Positions 20,001 to 35,000 of a DNA stretch of 64,000 bases are shown here, in pieces (the stretch's first letter is position 1; each line of letters opens with the position of its first letter). This DNA is from Nematopogon swammerdamellus (Eukaryota > Arthropoda > Insecta > Lepidoptera > Adelidae). The notes below the pieces were generated by a model, which was not told the DNA's origin, ran no database searches, and saw nothing but the letters and a program-made list of their open reading frames with translations. The position numbers were made by a program, and so were the translations under genes. The DNA lies in the NCBI GenBank assembly GCA_946902875.1, contig OX336343.1, forward strand, positions 9,413,754-9,477,753, written 5' to 3'.

Positions 20001-23000
20001 AGAGGTCAACTACAATTTCAAATGATCTAACAAGCCCTTTTCATCGATACGTCAAATGATCACTGGAGAAAAAAAATATTTACTTTCTAATTTGTCTCCC
20101 AACATTGACCCCCAAAACATTCACACTTTACGTTCATGATTGGGTCATCAAACTCTGTGTAATATGTACCAAATTTTAACCTTTTTTCGTCCTGTAGATT
20201 CGGAGAAAATAAGCTGTGACAGACAGGCAGGTACGGAACCCTAAAAATAAAAATTTTAAGTACTTAACTGAACTGAAACCTGAATGTTATTTATGTAGGA
20301 TGAGCTGTACCCTGCGACGAGAAGGTTCGTGATAATGAAAGACATGGAGGTCTCCATGGCTCCCTCCAGCCCACTGAAACACTTTGAGGACAACGTTATG
20401 ACCGTCAAATATGTCCATATGTGAGTAGTATACACAAGTAGAGTACTTTCTTCTTTGAAACTATGGTCTAGCAAGTTCTATACAAAAGAGACCGTATGAA
20501 ACTGTAGTCTAGCAAGTTCCATGCGACAGAGACCACTTGAAACAGTAGGCAAGTTCTATGCGACAGAGACCGCATAAAACTGTAGTCTAGCAAGTTCTAT
20601 GCGACAGAGATCGCATGAAACTGTAGTCTAGCAAGCTCTATGCGACAGAGACCGCATGAAACTGGTCTAGCAAGTTCCATGCGGCAGAGTGCATGAAACT
20701 GTAGTCTGGCAAGTTGCATGCGACAGAGATCGCATGAAACTGTAGTCTAGCAAGCTCTATGCGACAGAGACCGCATGAAACTGGTCTAGCAAGTTCCATG
20801 CGGCAGAGTGAATGAAACTGTAGTCTGGCAAGTTGCATGCGACAGAGACTGCATGAAACAATGTTACAGTATTATCAATTCATAATTATCCAAAACTATA
20901 TTTTTTTTCATACAGTCTTCCACAACCAGTGTTTTTGTTTCACACCAGTATGAGTGAGTCCAAGTAAGTTTCCTTCACAGATGAGCAGGCACTTCACTTA
21001 GTGTATCTCTAGCTGTTGAGCCATATCTTCATGAGTCTAGGCTCAAGATGTAGCGTATCAGTCAGAAAAACTATGCCGGATATTCCAGAGGTCCCGATGA
21101 GAATGTTTCCGAGCCGCACACAGCGACAGGATCTAAGGGCGTCCAGGATGAAGCGATGCAGCGGCTGCCGGAGTTTGAAGATGATGACATAGACTACTAC
21201 AGTCCTGAGAGTGGACAGCGATCAAACGCTTCGCGCAGTAACTCGCCTACTAAGAGAATGTCTCCGGAACCGACAACAGGTTTGTGCGTTTCTATTCAAT
21301 TTGTGTATAAATCTGGTTGATAGGGTAAGGGGAAACGAGTGGAAGGCAGGCAATGTACGACATACTGTATGTAATATCTTCAGCTGTCCTGGCCTAACGG
21401 TCAAATTGTCAATGCACCGGTGGTAGCTAATGCAATTTTAAATTTAATACAAAAAATGTGTAAATGCAGTGTGAAAGATGGTCATGTTATGTGATGATAT
21501 TGCTTGTTGATGAACCGTTTTTTATAGTTACAGATAAATACAAGATGGAACAATTGCTATCCGGCCTGGGAAGTAAAACCAAATGCTCAGTCTCCTACAT
21601 CTGCACTATGAAGGTATAAGAACAAACATTCTTAATACATTTTTCATATGTCTCACACATCACTTATCCGTCTTTGATTTACATTAGCAAGATGATTGAC
21701 ATGAATAGAAAACACCCCTGTACAGTGGTTCAAATACCCTCAGTTTCATGTCCACTTCAATGCAGCTTTCATTAGCATTTGTCTAGGTGTGGTGTAAACT
21801 ACATTCACTTGCTTTATTGAGTTAGTAGCGCTTTTGATAATAGTTTGTTTCGGCAGAGACGCATGGGAACGCTGGACCTCGCGAAGTGCGTGGAGCGGGG
21901 TGTGAAGCCTGGCCCTCTGCTCGGACTGCTGAAGCAAGGCAAGGATGTGCTGCTGGAGGACGGCAGACTGGTTCTGTCCGCCGATGTCAAGACGCCCGAC
22001 GAGCTGGGGCCTGTGTTCATTGGTGAGACCCTTTGTTAGCTCTCCCTTTAGACCGTGCACCCAATAAACCGAAATCCTTCTCTTCTATAGTTGATACGGT
22101 TATCTCTTTTGTCCGAGATCTACTTTAGCCGAAGCGAAGATCAGTCTCCCTTTTAGTTATAAAGGGTTTTCCAATAGGGACGGGTCGATGTTGACAGGCT
22201 GTGGCGGCCATGTTGTTTTGGCGGCAACTGTCAAATCAGTTGTTCATTAATCAGTAACTGATGCCAAATCATCATGTCAAGTTACACGATTGAGCAGCTC
22301 AAACCTAATGACCATAGACAACGCCGTTTGTTCGCTGCCTGGGCTTCGGAGCGTTTGAAAGAGGACCCCAATTTTGGCCGAAAAATCATCTTTAGCGACG
22401 AGGCACATTTTTGGATGAATGGCTATGTTAACAAGCATATATGGTACGAAGACAACCCACATGAGGTTCACCAAGTGGCAATGCATCCACAAAAAGTTAC
22501 TGTTTGGTGTGGATTTTGGGCCAGTGGCGTCATTGATTTTTTCGATTTTTCCGTGCCATCGTGAGAAGCCGCGGCGGACATTTGAATGATGTCATATTCC
22601 ACACATAAATGGCATACATGGGCCTTTCAAACAAAAAAAGAAATTCGTTAATACCTCACACACAGCTTGTTTTATTCCTTTTGAACATCGACCCGTCCCT
22701 ATTGGAAAACCCTTTATAAACATTTTTAGTGGACAGCAATCTCTATTTTGATTGAGACCACTTCTGCCTTTAATTCCAACTGCTTTGCCGTTTAGTCCTG
22801 GCCACGCTACCTTTTAGCCAACACTACTCTCCCCATTTCCGTGTCAGTGTGATAATAGGGGATTCTTTACATTTGAAGCAGCATAATTTTGTGTTAATTT
22901 TGTTCATTGTCATTAGAGAGATGATCTACAAGCTTCATAAGCCTATAAAATAAGCCAAAATTAATGTTATCTTTTTGTTTACAGTATTGGACGTCCCCGA

Positions 23001-26000
23001 CCTAGCTCATTTGAAGGAGTCTGACTTCAAGGAGCACTTCGATGACGGCACCAATCCACCGGAGAACATTCCTTCCCTGATAGCACACTTCACTCCACAA
23101 CACATTGTCGATGATGAGAGGTAAGAATTTTTTAAATTAAAAATTCTAGTACTCGATTATGACCAATAGTTGAAATGTATTGTGGAAACTTGTAAAATAC
23201 AGGGTGTATAGAGACATACCGTGTGCCTTTTAAGAGCATCTTCATAAACCTCTTTGGGAACGAAAATATAAATGAAATTGTGCTATTGAAAGCTCGCATG
23301 AAATTCAAATTTCAGATCAGTCGGTTCAGTTTTCAGTTCACAATTTCCAGTTACACTCTCGGGAGAACCTAGAAGTGACATTGAAAATTGTATTTGGTAT
23401 TTGTTCTTTAAATTAATTAATATTTGGTCATCTTCACTATAATCAGCCATTTTATTGTAATACTAGAAATAAGCCTTCACCAATTCTCGTTAAGTCCCTC
23501 TAATACTCCACTGCTTGCTGACCACGGCCTCGGTGACAGCGGTCAATCGCCACCTTGCTCTCTCATCTCGGAAGTAGGTTAGATACAGTTTTTTCTTTAT
23601 TGAACCAGCCATGGTTGGCTGCATCACCTACTCTACCTACACCCATGATGTCGGCTCAACACCCCCTCAGTGCATTTCTTTGATTCCGTCTACGTCTATG
23701 TACGATACCCACAAATTATTTTATAGCCGGTTCGACCAACCTTAATTCAGTGTGGTGGTATCAATCCGGACGGGTTGGGGCAAGTTACATACAGTTGTAC
23801 GTGGAATACGATCATTGCACGCCTCAGCGCTGGGCTGGCTTTATTATATTGTATTGTATTGTTTATTGATAATTTGTATGACAGTTAGACTGCACTCGAA
23901 CTTGTCATAATTAAGTTAGATGTACAATAATTTGACAATTAGTTATGCGTTCAGGTACCGCAGTTTCCTGCGCAAGTTTGGGCGGAGCACGCAGCACCTG
24001 CTAGTGAACCGGGACGGCGGGGCGGGGTCGGTGGCCGTGCACCGAGCTCAGCACAAGCTGCACCTGCTGCACGCGGAGATATTCCCGCTGCTCCGCGACC
24101 GCAGCCTGCCCGTGCTGTGGAACCCGCCCGCACCTGCCCACAGAGATGAACTTCAATATAAGGTGAGTGCATGCTTTATGTTGCTTCATGTTTATGTTGC
24201 TTCATGTTTATGCTCGTATCTTTTTTTCGAATAGCGAAGTCACTGAGCGATTACGTACATGAACTTAATGTGAGCTTGGATCACCGACACTAGCAGCTGA
24301 AGGGGAGTGCTGATGGATGCCATCTCTTTTGTATCTTTCATCGAAAATTTTGTCAGGTTTTAACCACTAACTACCAAAAATTCCCCGAAAGTTCCGTGTT
24401 GACTTCCGGCCTTGCCGATTGACCCTCGAAGGTCGGCATCGAAAATATCGCAAATAGTGATTTCTATGAATTTTTCTTAGTAAAACATGCTAGAATTGCC
24501 AACATATAGTTAAAACTCTAGTGATTTTCATCAAACAGACTGCAGCAACAGCTGTCAATTTCACCCTTGGCATCCCCTTGGGGGCCGATCGGCCCTTCTG
24601 AGGGTCTACGGGTTAAGGGTAATTTAGTATTTTGCTTGGTAGGTATTAATACCATAAAATATATTATTAGCACACAAGCGACAGGTGTGCTCTCCGTGGC
24701 GCACGCCAGTCGCGGGTTTTTCAGTATTGACATTTCTTTACCAGTACTTAGTTTTTTATTTATAATTTTCCCCCTCCTTGTGGAGTAGTTATTTTTTTTT
24801 TATATAGCTTAAGACTTGTCCAGGCTTAGGATATTATTGGTGGGACACTGCATTAAATATTCACTCGCTGCGGGGGATATGTTCAAAAAAATTATAACTC
24901 TACATGTTAGATATGAATTTGTTTCAGATTGCCCTAGCACAGTATGAGAGTATAATCAATAATTCCGCCAACAAAGCATCCGGGAGCAGTCATTCCGAAA
25001 GTAATGAAGGTTCCACCGGAGATACGATTGATGTCTCACAAAATGAGCTGCAGTTCCACAGTGCGAGCACACTCACCATATTCCAACTTAGGCCCAAGAG
25101 GATGTGGGACAGGTCCGTATTTCACTTTTTCTCATCTGATGTGTTCATGTAAATGTTTCTTGTGGTGTATGTGGATAATTTGGAACGTGCGTTAGAAGAC
25201 TCTCACACATCCGCTTTCCACCGGCAGAGTTAGAGTGACTCCACTCCATAACCCCACCCTGTTCCACACCAGCAGATTAACACATTCACTTCGGGATGTA
25301 CCACCGGTGGCGCACTCGTAGGCGATTCACGGGGCGGCGGGTTGTGCCATCAGTGGCGCCAGAGATTAGACTTTCATGTATGCTCCCGCCCTGTGGATCA
25401 TTATCTATTTTCTTAGGCTGTTTCTGGACAAACTATAGGAAACAATATAATAGTATAAATAAAAAAACAAAAACAAAATCTTTACCGCTCGTGTATCACA
25501 CGGATTGTTGAGTCCGGCTGCAGACTATTCGCCGATTTGTCCGGGGCAGCCTCCTCGCAAATGTTAGCTTTGAGGTTCGGGCCCTCTACTGACATGACAA
25601 GGGCTAAGTTAGTCTCGACGAGCAGGCTTTGTTACCCTGTTTCTCTGGGTCTCCCTGATCTCCGCCTCCCTGACAGCAACGTGGGCTCATAGGATTGCTG
25701 CTTAAATACCATCTGCTGACGCTGGTTCTGATCAATTATTGAATATACCATTTTTATTTTAACACTGTTATCCTGCCACACGGGTCTGGGGGCCCTTACG
25801 TGCTCCGCGGCTGCCGTACAGTAGAGCTCGCTCGAGTGTGCGTTGCAAGTTTCCAAGGTTGTGTCGTTCTGCCTCGAATCACCTAGACCTACCTACCTGG
25901 ACTACAACATTTTCTAAGATGTGGGTTTTAGTTTAGCGAAAGCAGCATTAAAAACTGGGATTTTCTCACCGGCACAACTCCTTATGTTGTACAAATTGCA

Positions 26001-29000
26001 AACAACTGTTGTACAAATTAGGCCGGTGATGGAATACTGGGAAGCAACATTTGGGAAGGTCGTCTCCGGTATCTGTTGGCGTCCTTGGACTCAATACAGT
26101 ATCGAGCCGTCCCTGAAACTGACTGATGTTCTGGAGTCTCTGAGTCACAAACAATTTGTAGGGTCACTCAGTCTGTTCTACTAGGTACTATCAGGGACGC
26201 TGCTCAGCGGAACTTGCATCCCTTATTCCTTGTCGTTCAACCTATCTTCGCAGCACTCGTTGCAGAGAAACTGAATACCCCTTTGTTGTTGACATTGGGC
26301 TTTTGAGAATGCATTGATTCAAAATCATATCGTCGCACTGGTAGGGTATGGAACTAACTATCTTCGAGAGAGTGGGTTTTCTGAATCCTTTACCTGGGTA
26401 TCTTCAAACGTCGTAGTCAGGCTAGACAGTCTAGCAACAGTCCGCAAATCTGCTAGCATGGCGCCTCTCTGAGTGTGGTTTTGCGAGGAGAGGTGTTTTT
26501 CATCGACTGCACCATTGATCCCACGGCACAGACACCCATGTTGATTTACTTAAAAAGATAAAAAATAAATAAATAAAAGCAAACATACTGCTAGTAGTCA
26601 GCGATGTGATATTGTTCTTTATGGAGAAGTAAATAACTGACCCCAAATCTTATTTCTTTGCTTATTATAAAATTTTTGAAAAATAACTTTTTAGGTCAGC
26701 AGAGTTGAAACTAGACATTCAAGAGTACATATCGGAAACGATGCGCGTGGAAGGTTTCCCGGCGAGCCTGGAGCAGTTCCAACAGCTGGTGGAGTCGCAC
26801 ACGGCTGCTGCGCCACCGCCGTCACCCTTCCCGCGTGTTGTCTTCCTCGGCACGGGCTCATGCATCCCTAACAAGACGAGGAACACTAGCGCCATCTTGT
26901 TGCACGTGGAGTGAGTTGCGTATATGTACTATAATTTGGGCTTTCCCTATGTGATTAGTGATTACAGATATTTCTTATTTCTTTGTTTTATTTACAATAT
27001 TTGGCTCATTGTAGGATGTTCAGCAAAATGTTTGGCTTTGTTCGTATTGATTGCTGTTTTGCTATGTGTTTCCAAGAAGTTTAATTATCTTAGATAAATA
27101 CAAACCTGAAATTTTTTTTAATAATTTTTTACAGCTATTTGCTATTGGTCTTTCCACTATAAACATGTTTTTTTCAGAGTCATTTTGGCTTGTAGGTTTT
27201 GTGATCCAATATTGTATTGTATTCTTTATTGATCATTCATATGGCAGTTAGACTGCACTCCAACTTGTCATAATTTGTTTTATCCGGATCGATTACACCC
27301 ATGAATAGTCAAGAAACTTCGCAGGGTATATTTGAAAATGAAATTAAATGAAATGAATGAAATGTATTTATTTATCTCGTCCAATAAAAACACACACAAT
27401 AGCTACAATAAAAACAGAATACAAACAAGACAAATTGGACCTGACACAGCCTTATACATGTTATTACAAGTATTTGTAACTACCCACATAATAACACAGT
27501 ATATCGAAAACACAGATTGAGAGCAAGATTAAAAATTTTGCTTAGAGTTCTGGCTACAAAACTTATTAACTAGGTGTATCAGGTGTGAAAAGCCTTGTCA
27601 AACTTTGACCAGCCACCTTTGGTGTTACTAGTCCCGTTTATTTAATTCCAGGACACCGTGCCTCCTCAATCTAGTACATTATTTCTGTTATGTGTGAGCT
27701 GCACTGCTAGCGGGCTTACATTTTTCAACCTGAAGTGGTATCGAGCGCTATGCTCATTTAATTCTTCCATTACAGTGGGGACTTCTAAGTATTTGTGTAT
27801 TTCCTCTGTTTCTGTGAACCAAGGCGCGTGGTAAATTTTTCAGAGTGTGAAAGTCTGGTACCTATGCAGTATTGATATATGAGTCGTCTAGTTGCAGAAT
27901 CTGCTATAATGAATTTTGACTCAAATTGGCCTATAAATTGGGTTTAAATCTGTGTGTAAACGCAAACAGTTCCGTCCATACAATTTGTGTCTAAACCTGC
28001 TATTTCGTATAAGTACAAAATCTATCATAAAGTTGAGAGTTTGCCGCAAAATCTGCTATAATTATAAGTGTGTTAGAACATTGATCCTAAAGAAAATAAA
28101 AATGTTTTTTTTTAATATCTGAACATTTTTCCAAAACTGTTATGGCGGGTTTTGCAATTAGACGACTCATATCCCTGTTCCCACCCCTGTTCTTTATATT
28201 CCACTTCTAGTCAGACTGAACATTAAAAAATTAGGTATCAATTTGTAATTCCTGCAAAAATGCAACTGACTGGGGCGTGTGTGTGTATTTGTGCGTGCAG
28301 TGAGAGTCGTAGCATGCTGCTGGACTGTGGCGAGGGTACATACGGGCAGCTGGTGAGGTTCTACGGAACTAAGCGAGTGAGGAGCGTGCTCGCCTCTCTG
28401 CGAGCTATCTACGTATCACATCTACATGCCGATCATCATATAGGTGAGGTGCATTTTTAGGGTTCCGTATCCGTCGTACGGGACCCTACTACTAAGCCTA
28501 CGCCGTCTGTCTGTTTGTCTGTCTGTCCGTCTGAGGGCTGTATCTCTTGAACCGTAATAGGTAGCCCATTGAAATTTTCACAGATTGTGTTATTATGGCC
28601 GATATAACAACAAATATAAAAACAAGAAAAAATAAAAAAATCACGAGGTCCCCATACAAGAAACTAAAAAGTGTAAGCGCCATCTACCGAAAACAGTATG
28701 AAGCATTTAACTTATCATGAATTTTAACTAATATGAAGCATTTCATAAAACACGCCATGACTGGCGCTGACCATGATATGGCGACACGGAACCCTCGGTG
28801 CGCGAGTTTGACTCGCACTAGGCCAGTTTTTTTATATTAGCACATTTGTGTGTGCAAATTTTGCCTAGTTGTTTGACGCAAAAGTGTAAGTTTGTCACAC
28901 TCACTCACTTGTCGTTTGTTGTAGTTTCAAACACCCATACCGAACGACTCAAACTCCCATACCGAATTACATAAAAAAAAATCTGCACTGAGACCTCAAA

Positions 29001-32000
29001 ATGGTCCGTTGTACGTTGGCGCTCAGATGGTGCTAGCTACTCCACTCACACGAGCTGTTTCTTGGTCTCTTCCACACGTGGCAGTTGCCACATTTCCAAG
29101 AATCTGCAGCCGTTAGTTCACCACCACCGGACACTCCATGAGCATGCGGGCGGCTGTTTCGACCTCCCCCATGCATGCTTTGTGTAGGGGGCTGTCGGCG
29201 AGACCTATAATGAACAAGTGTCTGTGTGGGCAGTGTCCTGTTAGGAGTCCCACAGCTATTCGGAATTGACCCCTGTGCAAATTTAGGAGGCATTTTCTGT
29301 TTTACACGTTCGGTTTTGGAATAGCGCCTCTAGATTGCCTGCAGGCCAAAGATCGCCAATTCCCACCCAAAGTCCCTTGACCATGTATTTGTGTGGAATA
29401 TCCCTGATAGTGGTGTGAAAGAATGTTTTACACATATACCTACATGCATGTGTGCACAATTTTTTTTAAGGGAATGACCAACATTCCTTAAACAATATCT
29501 TCCTTTACAAAATGTATATGTCGTCTGTCTAACTAAGTTTGTAAACTCAATATGACCACTTGAAAACTTGTTTAATATTATGTTGGAAATTTTGCATTGG
29601 AGCAGTCGACTTTCCAACCTAGCAGAATAAGCAAATAGCCTAAACCTTTTGGCCCAACCCCCTGACGAAAGCTTCGATGTCTGATAGGTGATATTGTATA
29701 CTACAGGATTAATTGGAGTTCTCCAAGGAAGACGGCAGGCACTGAACGAGTTAAGATCTGAACACACCTCAGAGGACAGCTGTGCCGATCTGGAGCATCC
29801 GTTGTACCTGCTGGCGCCGGGACAAATCATGACCTGGCTCTCCATCTACGACCAGCAGTTCGAGAAGATCAGGAGCGAGTTCCAGATTGTACCCAATCAG
29901 GCCTTGGTGAGTTGTGAGTAGTGATGGAGGCAAGTGGAAATTATAATATATAGGTATAATATAGTGCTAGGCACAATACCTTTAAATGTGAGAGTGATCT
30001 AAAATCCCCGTGTGCATAGATGAGTGTTCTTAATTTGGCGAATCCACGTCCACGGTACTCGCTGTACTCCAACATATCATAGTTTTCTTCTCACCCAGGC
30101 CAAAAAGCTTGCCGTGGAGTCTCGCAACGGTGCCTCTCTGAGCTCAGAGGATCGAAGTGCTTGTGACAATGGCTTAACCACTCACCCGTCGCACGCTGCG
30201 CGCGCGCGCGCATATTCCGTGAGTGTCGCGGTGTTCGCGACTGCGACCGCATAAGGACGGGGTTACGGGAAATACGCTTCTTTTAGGAAAAATTACATGA
30301 ACACTTATAGCAAGTTTAGCATGGTGGTAATCGTTATAAAATTTCGTACACAGTTATGTATAATTTTAATTGTTCTCACCTTTTTTCTTATTCAAAATCG
30401 TGGGTTGAATGCCGCACTTGGTGAGGTGATGTTATATTACGTCAACTCAACGTGTTGAGGCATTTTCTAAACAATATCTCAATAATATGATCACTGCACT
30501 ACCAAATATGCACTCTACACTCAATTGCGCTTCTAAAAACACCAAATACGAAATATATCTTGCCTTCGGCGCTTGGGAAACATCGTTCGAACACGAGCAC
30601 TCGCTCACCGCCATGACACTGAACTGACTGGCACGCACGGGCGTGCTTCAAATATTTTTTTCAACGAGAGACGATGCTGTCATCATTTGAACTATTGAAT
30701 CAGATCGAAAGAGCATATCTTCACCTTATTTTAGAGGTAAAATAGAGCCTTATCCCCATATTAAAAGAGTGTATATTTGTATGGCAAAGGTCGACTGCCA
30801 CGCCGGGATAGACGTATGTCCCGGCGACGCACTGTGAACATTTTATGGCTGGGACATACGGGCGTCCCAGCGACGCGCGAGTGGTTAACCTTTCACTTGG
30901 ATCTGGTCTACTTAACACACTCACGAGAGCACAACCCACATCGCCCAGGCAGGGTGCAGGTTCGCGGCGACACGAGAACAGGTGGTGTCATTTGGGAAAC
31001 CACAACTGCTGTTTGTAACTGTTTGAAATTCACAAAATTCATCAAATAAAATAATAAAACGATGACCATCATCCCGTGGCGTGAGGGAAAGTCACTAGTG
31101 TGGGATGCTACCTGCGCCGATACTCTGTGCAGCAGTCACGTTAAGGCATGCTCGAAGCGCGCCGGCGCAGCCGCTGAAACTGCAGCCCGCCACAAGCACA
31201 CCAAATACAGTTCGGTGGCACACCAGCACATCTTCGACGCATTTTCGGTGGAGACGATTGGGGCATGGTCTGAGGAGGCAAAGCGGCTCGCGAAAGACAT
31301 CGGGATGTCCCTGTACGCTGCTTCAGGAGAACAACGTTCACTCGAGTTCCTGAGGCAGCGTATCAGAGTGGCCATCCAGTGAGGCAACACCGCTAGCGTC
31401 CTCGGAACAGTGCCCGCATCGTCCCACTTGGAGGAGGGTTATTAAGTATTGTATAGGTTATAGGTTTATATTTTATTTTGCAATTAGCCTAATTTATATA
31501 TTTGTTTCTCTTTTATACAGTAAAGTTTATGAAACGATAATAAAACTGGCTGTGGCTGCAGGGACTAAGGAGAGTTATAAATGATAACATTGTGGACTCC
31601 ACTATTTAATATTTAACCTGTTGACTTCCCACTTGGATCCCTCTACTTGCAATGGGTGTGCCGAGTGTGTTCCGTGAAGTTATTGAAAGCAAAATTCTAA
31701 GACATCTTTTTCCGACATATCCGAGTTATCCTTGCTTTTCTGCTGTAGTTCTAGATCTTCTGTTAAGGGGATCTGAAACCACCCGGGCCATTTGGGGGTC
31801 CTTCATAAAAGTCATGTGGTGTGGTAGGCAGAGACCGAGGGGATTGCATTAATGTGCCCAACGTTGAGGGATTAGTTTGCTGCAGCGGCGACTCCTGGTC
31901 CTGAATATTGGGTTGGCTCTGGCTAAGGATTTTTTTTTTCATAATTTTATAACTTAGGTACCTACGCGTTAATTTATTTCTACCACTATGAGTTCAAAAA

Positions 32001-35000
32001 CTGAAAGACGATTACGATATAGATAGTTTATAATATTTAGTTTAAATGATTTATTTTGCTCACTTACGATTTATTTGTCTGTAGATAGGTACCTACTGGT
32101 TGTGTCAAAGCTGTCGAGTTGCAGCCGACAACAGCGACGTCTCCTCTGGCACGACGACGACGAGACAGGCATACAAGCTTGAATTGTTACATTTTATTTG
32201 TACATGAAGTCCACTCTTCGTTCCACAGACAAGAAATTTTCGATTACTCGATCGTGAAAATCTTCTTTCTTCCTCAATTTTGTTAGCAACTCCTTTTCCA
32301 CAGATATGTAAGAGTGCCAAATTACTGAGTCTCTCTTGTCCTTGAGTGCTCCGTAGATAGCTCGGTAGGAGTTTGCCATTATAATTACCAATAAATCACT
32401 TTAAATTTAACAACACTGCACAGGATTCATCCACACAAAGTCCATACCTACATAACGGAGTATATGCAGCTATCAACTCGCAAGCCAATGCGCACACACA
32501 CGCGCACATAACACACCTAGCCTAGCTCGCTAGTCGCATCGCATCGCACGTCGCACAGCACAAGAATACTCGTGTGGACGCAGCGCGCACACACCCGCAC
32601 ACGCAACACACACACCTACCTAGCTCGCTCGCTAGCTCGCTCTACTCGCTACCGCGTCACTAAATGCACTCCCCGCTGCGCCAACTCGAAAGGCTGATCA
32701 GCGGGTCCGCGCGGGACGGGGGGACATCGGTCGCTTCCGCCTTGTATGGAATACGATGGCGCTTCAAAATGTAGCCAACCGGCCAATGAATGCCTTGATG
32801 TGTCGTCATTCGTCGTCGCCCGCGTTTGACGCGCGCGAAATTTCAAATTATGTAACGGGTACGGGATTGACGTTTTATCTTATTAATCGTGGATTATATG
32901 ACATAAATAATATAACTCCGAAATTTTTTCACATTTATTTTAGCCTGATACTTCTGTATTAATGGTGTCATTCATTTTATTTGGTTTGGCGGCGCCAACC
33001 TCGCCAACTGAGAGGAGTCGCCGCTGGTTTGCTGGCATAACAACATCAACAAACGCCCGCTTTCTGCCCCTCAGCTAGCGAACCCACCGGCGCACACGGC
33101 CGGCATGCTGACCTCTGCGATGCTGGCGAGCATGGGGCTGAGCTCGGTGCGGACATGCCAGGTGCTGCACTGCCCCAACTCGTTCGGCGTGTGCGTGGAG
33201 CTGCCCAGCGGCGAGCGCATCACCTACTCTGGCGACACCATGCCCTGCGACGAGCTGGTCGCTCTCGGTGAGAACTTTGTGTGAAAACAATGTCTAACCG
33301 TCCGCAGCTAATATCTGTTTCTTACTTTTTTTTTATCAACTGACAGGTTTGGCCACATCTACCTAAGTGCCACGTCAATGCATCTTGTTGGTCGTGCTGG
33401 CTACACTGAACCATTTGCATAGCAGCTTTGACCGACCTTTCATTTGGTGCCCTTTACTAGCAACCAACCGAGGCGGATTAAACCTTACCATCCATCTATA
33501 GTCTGTTTTTTTTGGAAGACTGAGGAAAGTGACGTCTGGAGTGTTGCCAATGTCTGGCAAATTTTAAATAGGCATCTAGTTGCTATCGATACTTTTATCA
33601 ATTGATTAACTAATGAAATGCTGTAAACTCTAATATTTACCTAATTGTGGATTTAATTGACAACATTTTCAGCTAAATCTAGCTAGAAAAATGTTAAGTT
33701 GATAGCGCCACAGGTAGCGCATAATATGTGTGAAGGTGTGTCGTGTGTGTGTGTGTGTGTGCACTAGTAATCTGTGGTTTGCATAGTGATACCAGATGGA
33801 CAATAATTTTGTTTAACTTTATTTAATTTTCACTAAATATTATTTAATCGATAAAAGTGGTGCAAACCGTGCAACACTCTAATGTCAAACGTCAATTTAC
33901 TCCGTCTTCCAAAAAAAACAGACTATAGTAAGGTAATATAAAAAGGGACCTACAGTTTTACGTGGAATTGGAACCACAGTCAGGCTCAACAGTCGAGCAG
34001 TCACCCATCCAAGTTGTGATGGCACCCGACCCGGGTGTGCTTAAGATCATGAAATGCGGTCGATCTATCGCACCACTCAGATACCGATGCTGGTGAAGGC
34101 TACACCTACAATCCACTTGAAATACTACAATGCAAAATAGCAGAATCATCAACACACAAGCACAATTGACACCTCCTCGTGTCCGTACCTGGGAATGCAG
34201 CCTCTAATCACATATCGCTACTATACGCTACCACAGACGCTACATTACAAAAAATCATTAACAAAAACACTAAACTCTCCCATCAGGTGCGGATTCAACG
34301 CTGCTCATCCACGAGGCTACGATGGAGGACGAGCTAGCAGGGGAAGCTCGCGCCAAGAAGCACTCGACCACCTCGCAGGCCATCAATGTGGGTCGCAGTA
34401 TGCGCGCCAAGCACACCCTACTCACACACTTCAGCCAGCGGTACGCGCGCCTCCCGAGACTCAACGATAAGCTACTGAGCAATAGCAACGGAGTGGGCAT
34501 CGCCTTTGATAACATGCAGGTAAACTACATGCTCTAATTTGTTCAATTAAAAAGCAGTTGAGTGCGAGTCGGTCTACAATGGAGAAAATATTTCCCCACC
34601 GCGCACCGTTCTATGAGGAATTTTGAAACACCTAGTCTTCCTTTAATCAATAAAATATCTATACACCTACTCCACATTTTTTCAGAATTGTTCATTGGAG
34701 ATATACCATTTTTGCATGTTTTTAGAAGATTTTATTTTATTTCAACTTGATAATATCAATGATTTAGGAGTGACCCTGTGACAGGCAGATGGACACGGAC
34801 TGACACGGATTCACAACATTAGGTTACATTTTCAAACTCTTTGAGATATGGAAACTAAACGTGCTTCAAGATGATCCAGTGTAACTAAACATGCTTTAAG
34901 ATCGTCCGATGATTTGTATAGGTATGTGAAGCGCAATGTTTTTGTAACGTTTACTTACAACCATGCTAAATTTGCTACAGGTGTTAAATTGTTTTTTGTC

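Noticed and set aside
20638..20838. 66-codon minus-strand ORF with Cys/Leu-rich repeats
   Set aside because: Produced by the minisatellite units; unit-length changes alter the frame.
20466..20857. CRISPR-like array
   Set aside because: Units are contiguous variants of one sequence without unique spacers, in a eukaryotic intron.
34270..34515. Minus-strand 81-codon ORF with a Leu/Ser-rich run
   Set aside because: Exactly antisense to ELAC2 exon 16.
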